Part shown: positions 50,850 through 61,751 of the stretch, one piece after another
Layout: each line of letters opens with the position of its first letter
Numbering within the stretch: the first letter of the stretch is position 1
DNA from: Lachancea kluyveri NRRL Y-12651
Taxonomy: Eukaryota > Ascomycota > Saccharomycetes > Saccharomycetales > Saccharomycetaceae
Assembly (NCBI GenBank): GCA_000149225.2
Contig: CM000693.1
Coordinates: 1 to 64,000, forward strand
Reading direction: 5' to 3'
Length of the DNA stretch: 64,000 nucleotides
Position numbers and translations under genes: made by a program
Notes under the pieces: model-generated
What the model was told of the DNA's origin: nothing
Databases searched by the model: none
What the model saw: the letters and a program-made list of their open reading frames with translations, nothing else

Positions 50850-53800
50850 TTAAAGTGGTTTCCTTCTTTTAAAGCCAATGCTAACACCAGATTTGCTGGC
50901 TTCTTTTCCTTTGCGTTTCGACAAAGCTGCATTCGTAAATTTCTCATATTCTATTTTGTCATCTTGTAGCCTCTTTAGAGCTACTTCCTTCAGTCTAGCG
51001 CACTTTTCGATTTTAAAGTCTAGGGAATCCTTGGAAGTATCCTGTTCTTTTTCTGTTTCATAAAGTCCATATTCTTCCTCTTCTCTCCTCCTTCTTATAT
51101 TGTAGAACAAGCCACCAAATTCCATTAACCAAAAAGGATCCACAGTTGTGACCACATTTATATACTCTTTTGACGTTAAAAGTAGTTCGTGATAAACAAC
51201 ATACGGAGGTAGGTCACCTAGTCCAAACAAGGCACTTGTAGGATGCAGCTGTAAACCCATGCCGTTTTTCAAATGGACGTATTTACCGAGCCCAGATATC
51301 TTTGCTGCTTGATGAGCGTAACCAGAGCATATGCTTTTTCTCACCACATCCCAGTCAGCACCTGAGGAAACCACCGGGATATTTAGCTTCTCCATAACAC
51401 GCAACAACTGGTGCTTAATTTCGCGGGCCCTTTGTAGAGATTTGTACTGCAGAAAGTGCTTATTACACCAGTGATATGAGTAATTGTTAGCTTTCCATTG
51501 GGAATAAACATTTAATAATGTTAAATGATCTGACTCTGAAACAAAAAATCTGTTTCTAGCTTGATCCGATTCTTCTTGTCTTTCTTTGGGTCTATAAAAA
51601 ACTTGTGGAACAGATAACATTGAAACAATGGAAATCATTTCCTTGCTGCATCCATTAGAAGCAGCAACCAACAGAATCTTAGACAAAGAAGGTCGAAGGG
51701 GAAATTTTGCCATCTGAATGCCCAATTTAGTTAGGTTCCCCATATTGTCTAATGCACCAATAGACCATAATTCGAACAATGATGTCATTAATATCTGCGT
51801 AGGAGGCGGATCAATGAAGGGAAACTTTAATAAGTCTTCAACCCCTAGTGACTTCAAAAGTAACAAGGTATTCGATAAATTAGTTCTTTGTATTTCAGGA
51901 ATTGCCTGTGGATACATATCCTCGTAAGCAGAGTCCTCCGTATAAAGACGGTACGCAATACCAGGGCCCGTACGACCTGCCCTGCCAGACCTTTGGTCAG
52001 CATTCGCAAGGGAAATCGGGGTAACCGTTAGACTATCCAGTCCTATTCTTGGGTTATACACCTTCAGCTTTGAGTATCCACAATCAATGACATACTTGAT
52101 GCCATCAACTGTCAACGAAGTTTCCGCAATGTTAGTAGCAACGACGACCTTTCTCTTATTTGGATCAGTAGCTTTAAATATTCTACCTTGGACGTCTGCT
52201 GGCAAAGAGGAATAGATAGGTAAAATTTCAATGTCATTAATGTCCTCAAAAGATGCAATGCCCAACTTTTTGGAATACACTTCGAGTAACTTTTCCTTCA
52301 AGACCTCGCACGTAACTTCTATATCCTCTTGTCCAGTCATGAAGATCAATATGTCACCGCTAGACACGGGCGTCGATAAGTGTGTCTTAAGAGCCTGTGT
52401 GACAGCAGACTCGACATAATCACTAACTGGATATCGCGTGTATACGACCTGGACTGGAAAGGTCCTGCCGGGAATGGTAAATTGGGGAGCGTTGCCAAAA
52501 AATTGAGAAAATTTGTTAGCATTCATAGTGGCCGATGTTACTATCAATTTCAAATCCCTCCTTTTCCTCAATAACTCCTTGAAAAAGCCTAAAAGAACAT
52601 CAGTATTTAAAGATCTCTCGTGTGCCTCATCCATTATTATACAGGAATACTTGTCAAGCATTTTGTCCATTAGCGTTTCTCTTAGCAAAATACCATCGGT
52701 CATGAATTTTATACGAGTCAGCTTACTAGTTTCATCTTCAAACCTAATAGAGTAGCCAACTTCATTGCCCAGTTCGACACCCATTTCTAGTGCAACTCTC
52801 TTCGCCACTGACATTGCTGCAACACGCCGCGGTTGCGTACAGCCAATTAATTTCCCGTCTTTACAGTGTCCATCCTCATATAGGAACTGTGCAAGTTGCG
52901 TAGTTTTACCAGATCCGGTCTCACCAATCACAATAGTAACTTGATTTTCCCTAACAATTTCTAAGATTTGAGATTTTACTTTACTGGCGGGCAAAGATTC
53001 CCGTACTTTTCGGATGTCCTCAAAAGATTGGGTCTTATCAATGCTTCCTCCTTGTTTTTGTAGATCGTTTTGGATTGCCGGGGTTTCTTTCATACCCAAT
53101 ACGCTACCGATACCAGTTCCCACCAGATTAGCAGTTTCCTTAGATTTTGATTTGTGATCTCTTTGTAATCTTTTCATGGCTACTAAGTGACTACCCTTCT
53201 TAGCGTTGATACAAAATTCGCTATCAGCATTTCGTATTGGAGATATCAGGCCAGTCTTCGCCTCCTGAGAGATATCTACAGACCCAATAATAGCACGTTC
53301 ACCTGACTTATTGTTATAAGAAGTTAAAAATGGTGGGATTATATTGCTTCTTTGGCTAAGCGGAATCGAATTTAGTTGAATTTGTGCCATTAAGTTCGAT
53401 TCTGGGTTCTTCTTGATGTGTTTTTGATTTGACTTCTTCGATGCCGAGAATGAGTTGTCTACAAAGTCATCAGCAGTCACACTACCATAATCATCGTCAC
53501 TAGCATACCAATCCCTTTCTTCTGCTATAATATCTTCCTTGTCCATGATATTTTCCTCATCACTTTCATGAATTGACGGCATCTCTGGTTCACTACTTTG
53601 TTCTTTTTTTACGAAATCTGCAGAGATTTGGTCTTCACCTGAATAAACCTCTAACTTCGGTACTGAAAGAGGTAGTCTATCGGCTTCCAAGCGCTCTGAA
53701 CTTTGTTTGTCATCTGAATTTGTAGAGAACTCTTTCAGCTTTTTGGCTGCATCTTTATTAATTTTCTTGAAAGATATGGAAGTTTGGCTTTTCATCGACG

Positions 53801-54218
53801 ATCCGCTATTGAAGGATGAAGATTTAGGGAAAAGCTCATCCTTTTCCTCTTCATCCTCATATCTCAAGCTTAAAAGCTTTTTTTTTTGGAGACGTTTAAA
53901 TGGCTTTGGTTTTGGAATAAGTACAGGCTTTTTAGCCGTGACAGTTTTTCCATTGGAAACCACAAAATTACTGTCATGGTTTTCCACTAGACTTGTTCTT
54001 TTAGGAGCGGTACCTGGTTGCTGATCCTTTAATTTTCCGAGTAACTGTTCAAGGAAATGTTCTTGCCCTTTGAAGTTACCTAGTGCCATACATGCTTTCA
54101 CAAATTTAGTAGAATCTTGGCAGTGTACTTTGGCAATGTTCCTGATAGTTTTTAAAAAATTCGGAGTTACTTTAGATGACGTATGATCCTGTATCCATGA
54201 TGTTAGCTCTTCCTCCAT
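50850..54218 (-). CDS. PRP16: DEAH-box spliceosomal RNA helicase Prp16
   Basis: ATPase that remodels the spliceosome after the first transesterification, releasing Cwc25/Yju2 and allowing exon ligation; it also proofreads branch-site choice. 1122 residues (S. cerevisiae 1071). The N-terminal about 400 residues are charged and divergent. The helicase core has Walker A GETGSGKT (about residues 431-439), the DEAH box (about 530-533), SATMNA and the motif [10 protein letters not shown]. The C-terminal winged-helix, ratchet and OB-fold regions then follow. Prp22, Prp2 and Prp43 are excluded by the N-terminal sequence ([10 protein letters not shown]) and by synteny with OMA1 and MRPL20. Confidence 0.95.
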   Translation of the reverse strand: MEEELTSWIQDHTSSKVTPNFLKTIRNIAKVHCQDSTKFVKACMALGNFKGQEHFLEQLLGKLKDQQPGTAPKRTSLVENHDSNFVVSNGKTVTAKKPVLIPKPKPFKRLQKKKLLSLRYEDEEEKDELFPKSSSFNSGSSMKSQTSISFKKINKDAAKKLKEFSTNSDDKQSSERLEADRLPLSVPKLEVYSGEDQISADFVKKEQSSEPEMPSIHESDEENIMDKEDIIAEERDWYASDDDYGSVTADDFVDNSFSASKKSNQKHIKKNPESNLMAQIQLNSIPLSQRSNIIPPFLTSYNNKSGERAIIGSVDISQEAKTGLISPIRNADSEFCINAKKGSHLVAMKRLQRDHKSKSKETANLVGTGIGSVLGMKETPAIQNDLQKQGGSIDKTQSFEDIRKVRESLPASKVKSQILEIVRENQVTIVIGETGSGKTTQLAQFLYEDGHCKDGKLIGCTQPRRVAAMSVAKRVALEMGVELGNEVGYSIRFEDETSKLTRIKFMTDGILLRETLMDKMLDKYSCIIMDEAHERSLNTDVLLGFFKELLRKRRDLKLIVTSATMNANKFSQFFGNAPQFTIPGRTFPVQVVYTRYPVSDYVESAVTQALKTHLSTPVSSGDILIFMTGQEDIEVTCEVLKEKLLEVYSKKLGIASFEDINDIEILPIYSSLPADVQGRIFKATDPNKRKVVVATNIAETSLTVDGIKYVIDCGYSKLKVYNPRIGLDSLTVTPISLANADQRSGRAGRTGPGIAYRLYTEDSAYEDMYPQAIPEIQRTNLSNTLLLLKSLGVEDLLKFPFIDPPPTQILMTSLFELWSIGALDNMGNLTKLGIQMAKFPLRPSLSKILLVAASNGCSKEMISIVSMLSVPQVFYRPKERQEESDQARNRFFVSESDHLTLLNVYSQWKANNYSYHWCNKHFLQYKSLQRAREIKHQLLRVMEKLNIPVVSSGADWDVVRKSICSGYAHQAAKISGLGKYVHLKNGMGLQLHPTSALFGLGDLPPYVVYHELLLTSKEYINVVTTVDPFWLMEFGGLFYNIRRRREEEEYGLYETEKEQDTSKDSLDFKIEKCARLKEVALKRLQDDKIEYEKFTNAALSKRKGKEASKSGVSIGFKRRKPL

Positions 54219-54625
54219 GGCAGGATTCGTAACGAATGGCTTTTGGTTCTATCAACGTACTAGTTAGCTTTCCAGTTCCCGTTTAGAAGTACTTGAAGCC
54301 TTGTGAAGAGTATTCGAAAAAAACCACGTGACTGATGATTTAGAAAAAACTGGAACTCGTAAAATCATTCAATTTGATGGGTTAATAGTGCTTTAAACAT
54401 CCTTTCAAGTGCTGGTTAAAGTTTCAAGGATGTAGAGCTTTGAAGCCATAAACCTAGTTATAATGGGCTGTATTGTTGAGGTTCATTGCAGTTATACTAT
54501 CCACTCTATCATCATGTGCGACGGAGCCAAAAGGGCTACCTCGAAAAATTTTCGCAGTTTGAAGAAATGATTGTAAAATAACAAGGATTTCAACTAAACA
54601 AGTTGGAACTGCATTCGCAAATACC
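54219..54625. promoter_or_regulatory. Divergent PRP16/MRPL20 promoter with a CACGTG site
   Basis: 407 bases between divergent starts. CACGTG at 54325-54330, extended to CACGTGAC, fits the Cbf1 consensus RTCACRTG read on the other strand. Binding is inferred from the motif only. Confidence 0.5.
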
Positions 54626-55228
54626 ATGTTATCATTCACTAGAAAACTTCATTCATTCGGGCCCAGATGCAGGGACCTATCTAAGTACGTTGATGCTGCC
54701 AAAAATGTTCCACGCTTAAAAGGTACTCCAAATATCTACAACCATAAAGCATCTGCCGCTAATTACAAAGGTGTGTTGAAAGCAAAGATTCCTGCCGGTC
54801 TTTACTACTATCCTGCACAATCTTCTACTACTGGCTCTATAAATAGTGAGACAATTCCAAAGGCTTTCTTGCCCAAAGATGATCCAAGGAGACAGTTTGT
54901 TAATGAGTTAAGGCATGAGAGCGCAGAACAATCCAAGCTGGCTCCAGTTTTGCATAACAAGACAGAAAAGTCCTACCACTTGAAACCACAGCAGATTGAG
55001 GAAATCGTTATGTTGAGAAAAGAAGATCCGGTCAAGTACACCAGAAAGGCACTGGCTAAGAAGTACAATGTCTCTCCACTGTTCATTTCCTTGGTTTCCA
55101 GTGCCTCTCAAGAAAGAAAATCAGAAATGCAAGATAGGCTAAATCTGATCAAGGAATCATGGCACATTGGTAGAAAATTGGCTAGAGAAGATAGAAAGAA
55201 GAGAAAATCTTTGTGGTACAGGGCTTAA
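54626..55228 (+). CDS. MRPL20: Mitochondrial large-subunit ribosomal protein Mrpl20 (mL58)
   Basis: Fungus-specific protein of the large subunit of the mitochondrial ribosome. 200 residues (S. cerevisiae 195). The N-terminus MLSFTRKLHSFGPR is presequence-like. Conserved stretches include YVDAAKNVPRLKGTPNIYNH, GLYYYPAQSS, FLPKDDPRRQF and VKYTRKALAKKYNVSPLFIS, with a basic C-terminus REDRKKRKSLWYRA. It lies between PRP16 and HBS1, the same order as YKR086-YKR084 in S. cerevisiae. Confidence 0.96.
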   Translation: MLSFTRKLHSFGPRCRDLSKYVDAAKNVPRLKGTPNIYNHKASAANYKGVLKAKIPAGLYYYPAQSSTTGSINSETIPKAFLPKDDPRRQFVNELRHESAEQSKLAPVLHNKTEKSYHLKPQQIEEIVMLRKEDPVKYTRKALAKKYNVSPLFISLVSSASQERKSEMQDRLNLIKESWHIGRKLAREDRKKRKSLWYRA

Positions 55229-55830
55229 CGAGCTACGGGACACTGTACACCACAGTTTAGAAATACTAATCCTGTATATATATGTATATATTTAAATGCT
55301 TGTAGCCTATCGCTGCTCATTGAAACAAGTCACATGAAAATTTTGTAGGATTTCTGCCATTGAGCACTTTGGTGCTTATTTCCAAATTTGCGTCCACCAA
55401 CTGTTGAGTCTTTAAGATCCAGAGGTTACAACTGGCTTGGTCTTTGCACCAAAACATGAAATATAACTTTGCTACAAAATGAGCACATGATTCTATTACC
55501 AAACTCAACAGGTGGTCAGAGAGGCCATTTCAACACACAGGCATGATAATTTGTTTGAATACATACGCACAGTCGATGTATGTCCGCTATATTCCATTGA
55601 CTAGCTTAATTATGATATTTGGCAGTTCACTTTGGTCGAACTGTTACTGTGTGTACACACTAGTGTGGATAATAGCCGAAAGAAGGTGCTCAAAACTTTC
55701 AGTTCTTATCTACAACAACTCCGAAAGAACATGTTTTCTCGATATCCAAAATTATTAGTTACATAAAACGAAAATAAATCACTAGAAACTGAATATTAAC
55801 ATCATTCTCTTATAATACAAACTGTGTTCC
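55229..55830. other. Convergent intergenic region after MRPL20
   Basis: 600 bases with TATATATGTATATATTTAA near 55274-55293, typical of yeast 3' efficiency/positioning elements. Small ORFs are not supported. Confidence 0.45.
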
Positions 55831-56325
55831 CTAGCTACTGACAAACTCTCCAAAGTCAGTTTCTTGGTCGCTATTGGCTTCATCGTCGTCGATTCCTATC
55901 ATTTCATCAATCATCTCATATTCCTCTCGTATGCGGAACAACATGTCTCTGAATCTTTGGTCTTCAATAGCATTTTCTATACGTAACTCCAACGGTACTT
56001 TACAACCGCAACATGACATCGTAATTCTAAACCATCTATCCTTCTTTTCTATTGTTTCGTTAAGCTGACCCAAGCTTTTAATAACTTGTGTATTACAGAA
56101 CTTAGCCTCGGTCTTATTCCACTGAAAATTTAGCTGGTAATGCGGCATGTCATCATCAGACCTGCTAGGTATACTGTTACCACAGGTTATTAATTCCTCC
56201 AAGGAAAGTTGACCCTCGAATAGTTTGCATTGCGGTTCCCACGACAACGATGAAGACGGTGGTAGAACGTTGTACAAGGACGCTGTATGAAATACCTTTT
56301 TAAGCGATACTATACTGAGAGACAT
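55831..56325 (-). CDS. Small conserved-looking protein of unknown function
   Basis: A clean 164-codon ORF in a tight slot between MRPL20 and HBS1/SKI7, with a 237-base divergent spacer to the latter. I do not recognise it, and S. cerevisiae has no gene at the equivalent place between MRPL20 and HBS1. Visible features: a Ser-rich N-terminal 30 residues, an FEGQLSLEELITCG segment, a central Cys group SCCGCKVPLELRIENA (about residue 105), an alpha-helical charged segment (RFRDMLFRIREEYEMIDEM) and a very acidic C-terminus (DDDEANSDQETDFGEF). There is no signal peptide or membrane segment. Balanced amino-acid composition and lack of overlap with another coding frame argue for a real gene. Possible metal binding through the Cys group is only a guess. 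Confidence 0.65.
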   Translation of the reverse strand: MSLSIVSLKKVFHTASLYNVLPPSSSLSWEPQCKLFEGQLSLEELITCGNSIPSRSDDDMPHYQLNFQWNKTEAKFCNTQVIKSLGQLNETIEKKDRWFRITMSCCGCKVPLELRIENAIEDQRFRDMLFRIREEYEMIDEMIGIDDDEANSDQETDFGEFVSS

Positions 56326-56562
56326 ACCAAGATACTGTAACTAAAGCTAAGGCTCCTCCAATTTGAAAAATAAATAAATAAATTGATTAGGACAATCCAG
56401 CGATAGTTTTCTATCATGTTTAGAAAAAGAGCATGAGTCAAGTTGAAGAAAAAATTCATCGGAAAAATGTAGATTTCGCGGCACGAAAGAAAAATGGTTT
56501 TGAAATTTGAAGTGAGCTTCCTTTAGTTTTGACGGTGGCAAAAAGCAAACGGATATACAAAC

Positions 56563-59408
56563 ATGGCCAAATACTATGATGAAGATGATATGGACTATCA
56601 TTCCGATGTTCCAGAATTTCAAGACGAATCTGAGTTTGATGACTACTTAAATGATGAAGAATATGGATTGATGAACGATATGTTCCCTCGTGCGAAAAAA
56701 GAGATGGCTGACTATCAAGGCTGGAACAACTTGGCAGTGAAGTTGGCCATTTTTGACCAAAACTTCGACTTTAACCAGGCCATGATCGAGCTAAAGAGAA
56801 TCTACAGAAAAAAACAGTTTGCTCAACCAAAGCAAGAAGGTATGTATTACAACCACAATTTCCCGTTATTATTAATTTGAAGACTCCTTCTCGCAAGAAT
56901 GTCTTTTCTCATCTCTTTCTTTTCCAACTTCCTTTAACAATTTGAAGCTTTAGTTTTCCAGTCTCTTCTCAACTGTTCATACGAAAAGGAGTTTGAGGAT
57001 TTGGGGCAGGAAGGGATGAAGAAGTGTCGCTCTCTTCTTTTTCTCTTTAGTTACTTCCTTAGTCTTCCTGGACCCCTTTTTATTAACATTAGCTATCTAC
57101 AGAAGAGAAGAAATTATCTAAACTGGAAATACTAGCTAGAAAAAGAGCTTCCGCCGTTGACCAAAAACAAACATCCTCCCATACCAGTAATAAGAGTGCC
57201 TCCCTGCTGTCAAGACTGAAAGGTAAAACAACCCCTAGTAGACTAGGGAGTTTTCATGATTCCACTCTTTCTTCCCATCGTTCATCAGAGGTGGAAAGTG
57301 ACGCGGCAAAACCTTCATTAGCCTTATTGATGAGATCAAAGCAGCGACGCGTTCATACAAGCTTAGAGCCTACTCAATCACTGCCTGAAAGTCGTACTGA
57401 AACGTCGCCACGATCATCTTCCTTGGCATTCCTACTTGCTGGGAGGAGACGGACTGTATCGCCTCAAAATAGTCTAGCATCAAAACTTATGGCGTTAAAA
57501 ACGGAGAGAAAAGTGGCCAATGGTTCAAAGGCTGAGCTACACACCACACCTGCAGATGAGAGGGAAGAAAAACCCGTAATTGTACATGAGGAAAAGACAG
57601 ATCCATGGTCATCCTTTCAAAAGTTGAGAGAATCGCAAGGGCAAGGCAATACCTCGCTTCATACGCACTTCCAACCTCCACAGTTGCGGATTACCAATAT
57701 AATTGTTTTTTCCGAACCATCCGCGGGCATACAAACTTCAGAAGGAAAGTTGAAAAGGAAATACGATGAGATCTTCGGTGTGTTTTATCCTAACAATAAT
57801 TCTCGAGCAGCCAAAAAACAAGCTATCTCTAATTTCAATAAACCGAGCCCGGACGATGTGGTTTTGACGGCACAAAAAAAAGCCTTTACAGATGTAGAAA
57901 AGGTTGCTAATGAAGTCTCCAAGCTATCAGTTAATGGAGGTAGCGACCAAGACATCGATATTGAGAGCGAGGAAAGTGATGATGATCGCAAACCCAAAGC
58001 TGAGCCTGTCACCAAAACTTACAAGAAGATCACCACCCCGACAAAGCCAAGAAATCCAGTGGACATTCAAAGTTACGTATCTTCGAGGAAGCCGCACTTG
58101 AACTTTGTTGTGCTGGGCCATGTTGATGCTGGTAAGTCCACTTTGATGGGTCGTCTATTGTATGACGTTGGTGCGGTCAATTACAAGCTCATTAGAAAGC
58201 TGAAAAAAGAAAGTGAACAGGCTGGTAAGGGCTCCTTTCACTTGGCCTGGGTTATGGACCAAACCTCAGAGGAAAGGGACCGTGGTGTCACTGTCGATAT
58301 TTGCACCAGTGATTTCGAAACTGACAGAGCTACATTCACCATCATTGATGCACCTGGACACAGAGACTTTGTTCCCAACGCTATCACTGGTATAAGTCAA
58401 GCTGACGCAGCAGTTTTGACTATCGATTGTTGTGTAGACGCTTTTGAATCTGGATTTAGCTTAGACGGCCAAACCAAGGAGCACACTTTACTAGCAAGAA
58501 GCTTAGGTGCCCGTCACATTGTGGTTGCAATGAATAAAATGGATCACGAAGGATGGTATCCTACTAGATTTTTTGACATTAAGTGGGAATTAGAAAGCTT
58601 TTTTAAAGACATCGGGATTAAAAAGGAGCAGGTTAGTTGGGTCACATGCAGTGGATTGTCTGGTGAGGGTGTCTACAATATTAAACGTCCGTTAGGCATA
58701 GATTGGTATAACGATCCGTCTTTGGTGGACTGTTTAGAAGACGTCGCAAAAAAGCTAAACAAGGATGAGAGCAGCGAGGCTATCGAAGCCAACTTCCTGT
58801 TCTCGATTTTGGACGTATCTCCTACTAGTAAAAATAACGAGGTTATTGTGTCTGGTAAGGTGGAAGCTGGTAGCATTCAACCTGGTGAAACCATTACTAT
58901 ATATCCTTCTGAACAAAGCGTACTTGTTGATAGCATTTTAAGTGGTAACGATCGAGCTTCGGTTAAGATCGGAGTAGCTGGCGATTTCGTTATGCTGAAA
59001 TTACGTGAAGCTTACTATGAGGATATTCAAAGCGGTGACTTGGCAACTACTGTTGGGAATGATATACCTACCGCCCAGGAGTTTACTGCCCAACTGCTGA
59101 CTTTCAAGTTGGACAGGCCCTTATTGCCAGGTACGTCATTCATGTTATTTAGAGGTGGGTGTGAACAGCCGGCCAGGATAAAAAAACTCGTGTCTATTGT
59201 ATGCAAGAAGGATCCGAAGAAGATTTTGAAAAAAAAGGTCAAACATTTGGGATCGGATCAAGCAGCTATTGTTGAAATTGAATTGATCGAGAAAAAGAGG
59301 AGAATCCCTATTTTAACTATCGAAAAAAGCAAGCATCTAGGAAGAATAGTGTTGAGAAAGGAGGGTAGAACAGTCGCGGCTGGGGTAGTGGAATCCTTGG
59401 ACTTTTAG
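56563..59408 (+). CDS. HBS1: HBS1/SKI7: dual-function GTPase gene with alternatively spliced intron
   Basis: Exon 1 is 56563-56839 (92 codons plus one base) and carries the acidic Hbs1 N-terminal domain (FDDYLNDEEYGLMNDMFP, YQGWNNLAVKLAIFD). GTATGT follows at 56840. With the proximal acceptor (exon from 57103) the frame continues into a Ski7-like block and the GTPase, giving 860 residues. With a distal acceptor (exon from 57811) 236 codons are removed, giving 624 residues (S. cerevisiae Hbs1 has 611). The Ski7-like block shows LEILARKR, SASLLSRL, SLASKLMALK and NFNKPSPDD, matching the N-terminal half of S. cerevisiae Ski7. The eEF1A/eRF3-like part has GHVDAGKST (residue 431 of the long form), DAPGHRD and NKMD. 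Hbs1 with Dom34 rescues stalled ribosomes (no-go decay); Ski7 bridges the exosome and Ski complex in non-stop decay. Confidence 0.93.
56840..56845 (+). other. 5' splice site of HBS1/SKI7 intron
   Basis: GTATGT, the consensus yeast donor, splits codon 93 after its first base. If not spliced, the frame stops at 56878-56880 after 105 codons. Confidence 0.9.
57081..57102 (+). other. Proximal branch point and 3' splice site (Ski7-type isoform)
   Basis: TATTAAC (57081-57087) differs by one base from TACTAAC. CTACAG ends at 57102, 16 bases after the branch A. Splicing to 57103 restores the frame and makes a 263-base intron. Confidence 0.85.
57788..57810 (+). other. Candidate distal branch point and 3' splice site (Hbs1-type isoform)
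   Basis: TCCTAAC (57788-57794), one base from consensus, lies inside coding sequence and is followed 17 bases after its branch A by CAG ending at 57810. Joining to 57811 keeps the frame exactly. A weaker alternative is TGCTAAT at 57905-57911 with an in-frame CAG ending at 57930. Confidence 0.6.
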
Positions 59409-59486
59409 ACACAAGAGAGAAAATAGAAAATAAAGTAAAGGGGTAATCATTCCACCTTTGCGTTTTCTAAATAAGACTGTACATGT

Positions 59487-60479
59487 TCAATTTATATAGT
59501 CTAAAAGCAATATCAAAAGCCCGAATGTTATGGATAGGTAAGTGATCATTCTTGCCGACTTTCCTCCGCGCTCCTGAGCTTTTCTTAACTGCTTATTTCC
59601 TTGCTGGATGTCTACTTCGATATCATCGTGATTGTCTAGTAACGTGTTAATATTCTCTGTTTGAACTTGCAAGTGTGTAGCCAGTTCATTTTGTAGTGAT
59701 GCAATTTCAGTGACAGTCTTGGTAAGTTTCTGCACTTTTTCTAGCTCTTTGTTTTTGTGATTTAAAAGCTCTTCGTGCTCCGTCTCCAAGACTTGCAGCT
59801 GTTCCTGTGAGAGCTTGGAAATTGTCTCTTCATATTGTTTAATTTCCTCTTGTGTGGTTTCTATTGCAGGTGTTTGAGAGACAGATGCCACAACATCTTT
59901 GAAAGGGACATACAACTGAGAGTTAAAATCAATAGATTCTAGCTCCCTTTTCCGTGTCAATCTTTTTTGCTGCATGTTAGCCAGCTTGAAAGACGTGGCA
60001 GCTAATTTCAGGTTTAAAGATTGTAGAATACGGCTTCTATGTTGATTGTTTGTGATATGGAACAACTTTAGATCATAGTTGCCACTACCCAGAAAACTTG
60101 ACAATGCCTCGCTACCCTTGTTTGAAAAAAAGTTGTATCCAATCAATTCTTGTCGCTTACTTTCATACTTTTCCAGGAATTTAAACTTCTCAATGTATTG
60201 CTGCAACTGTAACCTACTTTCCGTATCGAAATCATCTTTTTCCTGTTCCGTTAGATCGGCTTCACTCTGGTACGAAGGTTCTAGCATCACAATAACCCTA
60301 TCTAGCTCTGTGATGTGAGCTAAAAGTTCCAGGCATTCCTTTGCAAAAGTGTCCTTAATAGAATATTTCTCTACAGGTCGCCTCTTATCTTCCCTATCAT
60401 TTTCCCTTTTGAGTTTAGTATTCTCATCTTCTTCCATTACATCAACATATTTTCTAAATAATTGAGTGATATCTGGCAT
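59487..60479 (-). CDS. UFE1: ER t-SNARE Ufe1 (syntaxin 18 type)
   Basis: Qa-SNARE of the endoplasmic reticulum, acting with Sec20, Use1 and Sec22 in retrograde Golgi-to-ER fusion and homotypic ER fusion. I start at the internal ATG at 60479 (330 residues, MPDITQLFRKYV). It aligns with the N-terminus of S. cerevisiae Ufe1 (346), whereas the nine residues before it (ATG at 60506) have no counterpart. The N-terminal syntaxin-18 region has DFDTESRLQLQQYIEKFKFLEKYE. The C-terminal SNARE helix spans about residues 225-310 (KQYEETISKLSQEQLQVLETEHEELL onward in two parts). A tail anchor ends the protein (MITYLSITFGLLILLLDYIN). It converges on HBS1/SKI7 with 78 bases between stops, the same neighbour relation as UFE1-SKI7 in S. 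cerevisiae. Confidence 0.95.
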   Translation of the reverse strand: MPDITQLFRKYVDVMEEDENTKLKRENDREDKRRPVEKYSIKDTFAKECLELLAHITELDRVIVMLEPSYQSEADLTEQEKDDFDTESRLQLQQYIEKFKFLEKYESKRQELIGYNFFSNKGSEALSSFLGSGNYDLKLFHITNNQHRSRILQSLNLKLAATSFKLANMQQKRLTRKRELESIDFNSQLYVPFKDVVASVSQTPAIETTQEEIKQYEETISKLSQEQLQVLETEHEELLNHKNKELEKVQKLTKTVTEIASLQNELATHLQVQTENINTLLDNHDDIEVDIQQGNKQLRKAQERGGKSARMITYLSITFGLLILLLDYIN

Positions 60480-60612
60480 AGTCACTTTATATGTTTCTAA
60501 CCGCACAGACCTAATATCCAGTTGATTTCAAATACTGTCTACTTTAGCTTTGTAAATTGCATTGAAACGAAGAGAGTTGATGAAAATGTATAGTTGCGTA
60601 AATAATGATTAA

Positions 60613-60618
60613 CACGTG
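60613..60618. promoter_or_regulatory. CACGTG site in UFE1/CDC21 promoter
   Basis: CACGTGAT fits the Cbf1-type consensus RTCACGTG on the minus strand. Motif evidence only. Confidence 0.4.
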
Positions 60619-60642
60619 ATGTACACCTTTATTCTGCTCTGA

Positions 60643-60670
60643 ACGCGTCCCAAGCACTTCAAAAACGCGT
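60643..60670. promoter_or_regulatory. Two MluI cell-cycle boxes upstream of CDC21
   Basis: ACGCGT occurs at 60643-60648 and 60665-60670, 22 bases apart and 104-131 bases before the CDC21 ATG. Paired MCB elements bound by MBF (Mbp1-Swi6) drive G1/S transcription of S. cerevisiae CDC21, so the same control is expected here. They lie closer to CDC21 than to UFE1. Confidence 0.85.
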
Positions 60671-60770
60671 AACGATAGTTCTATAAAGATGCATCCGAAT
60701 TACTTCTCTTTTGTTTTGCTCTCTTTAAGCAGACAAAGTTAACAGCCATTTGAGATAACTAGAAATTTAG

Positions 60771-61706
<936 letters not shown>

Positions 61707-61751
61707 TTATAGAAAAATTATTAAATAATAACGTAAGTCAAATATTTAGAG

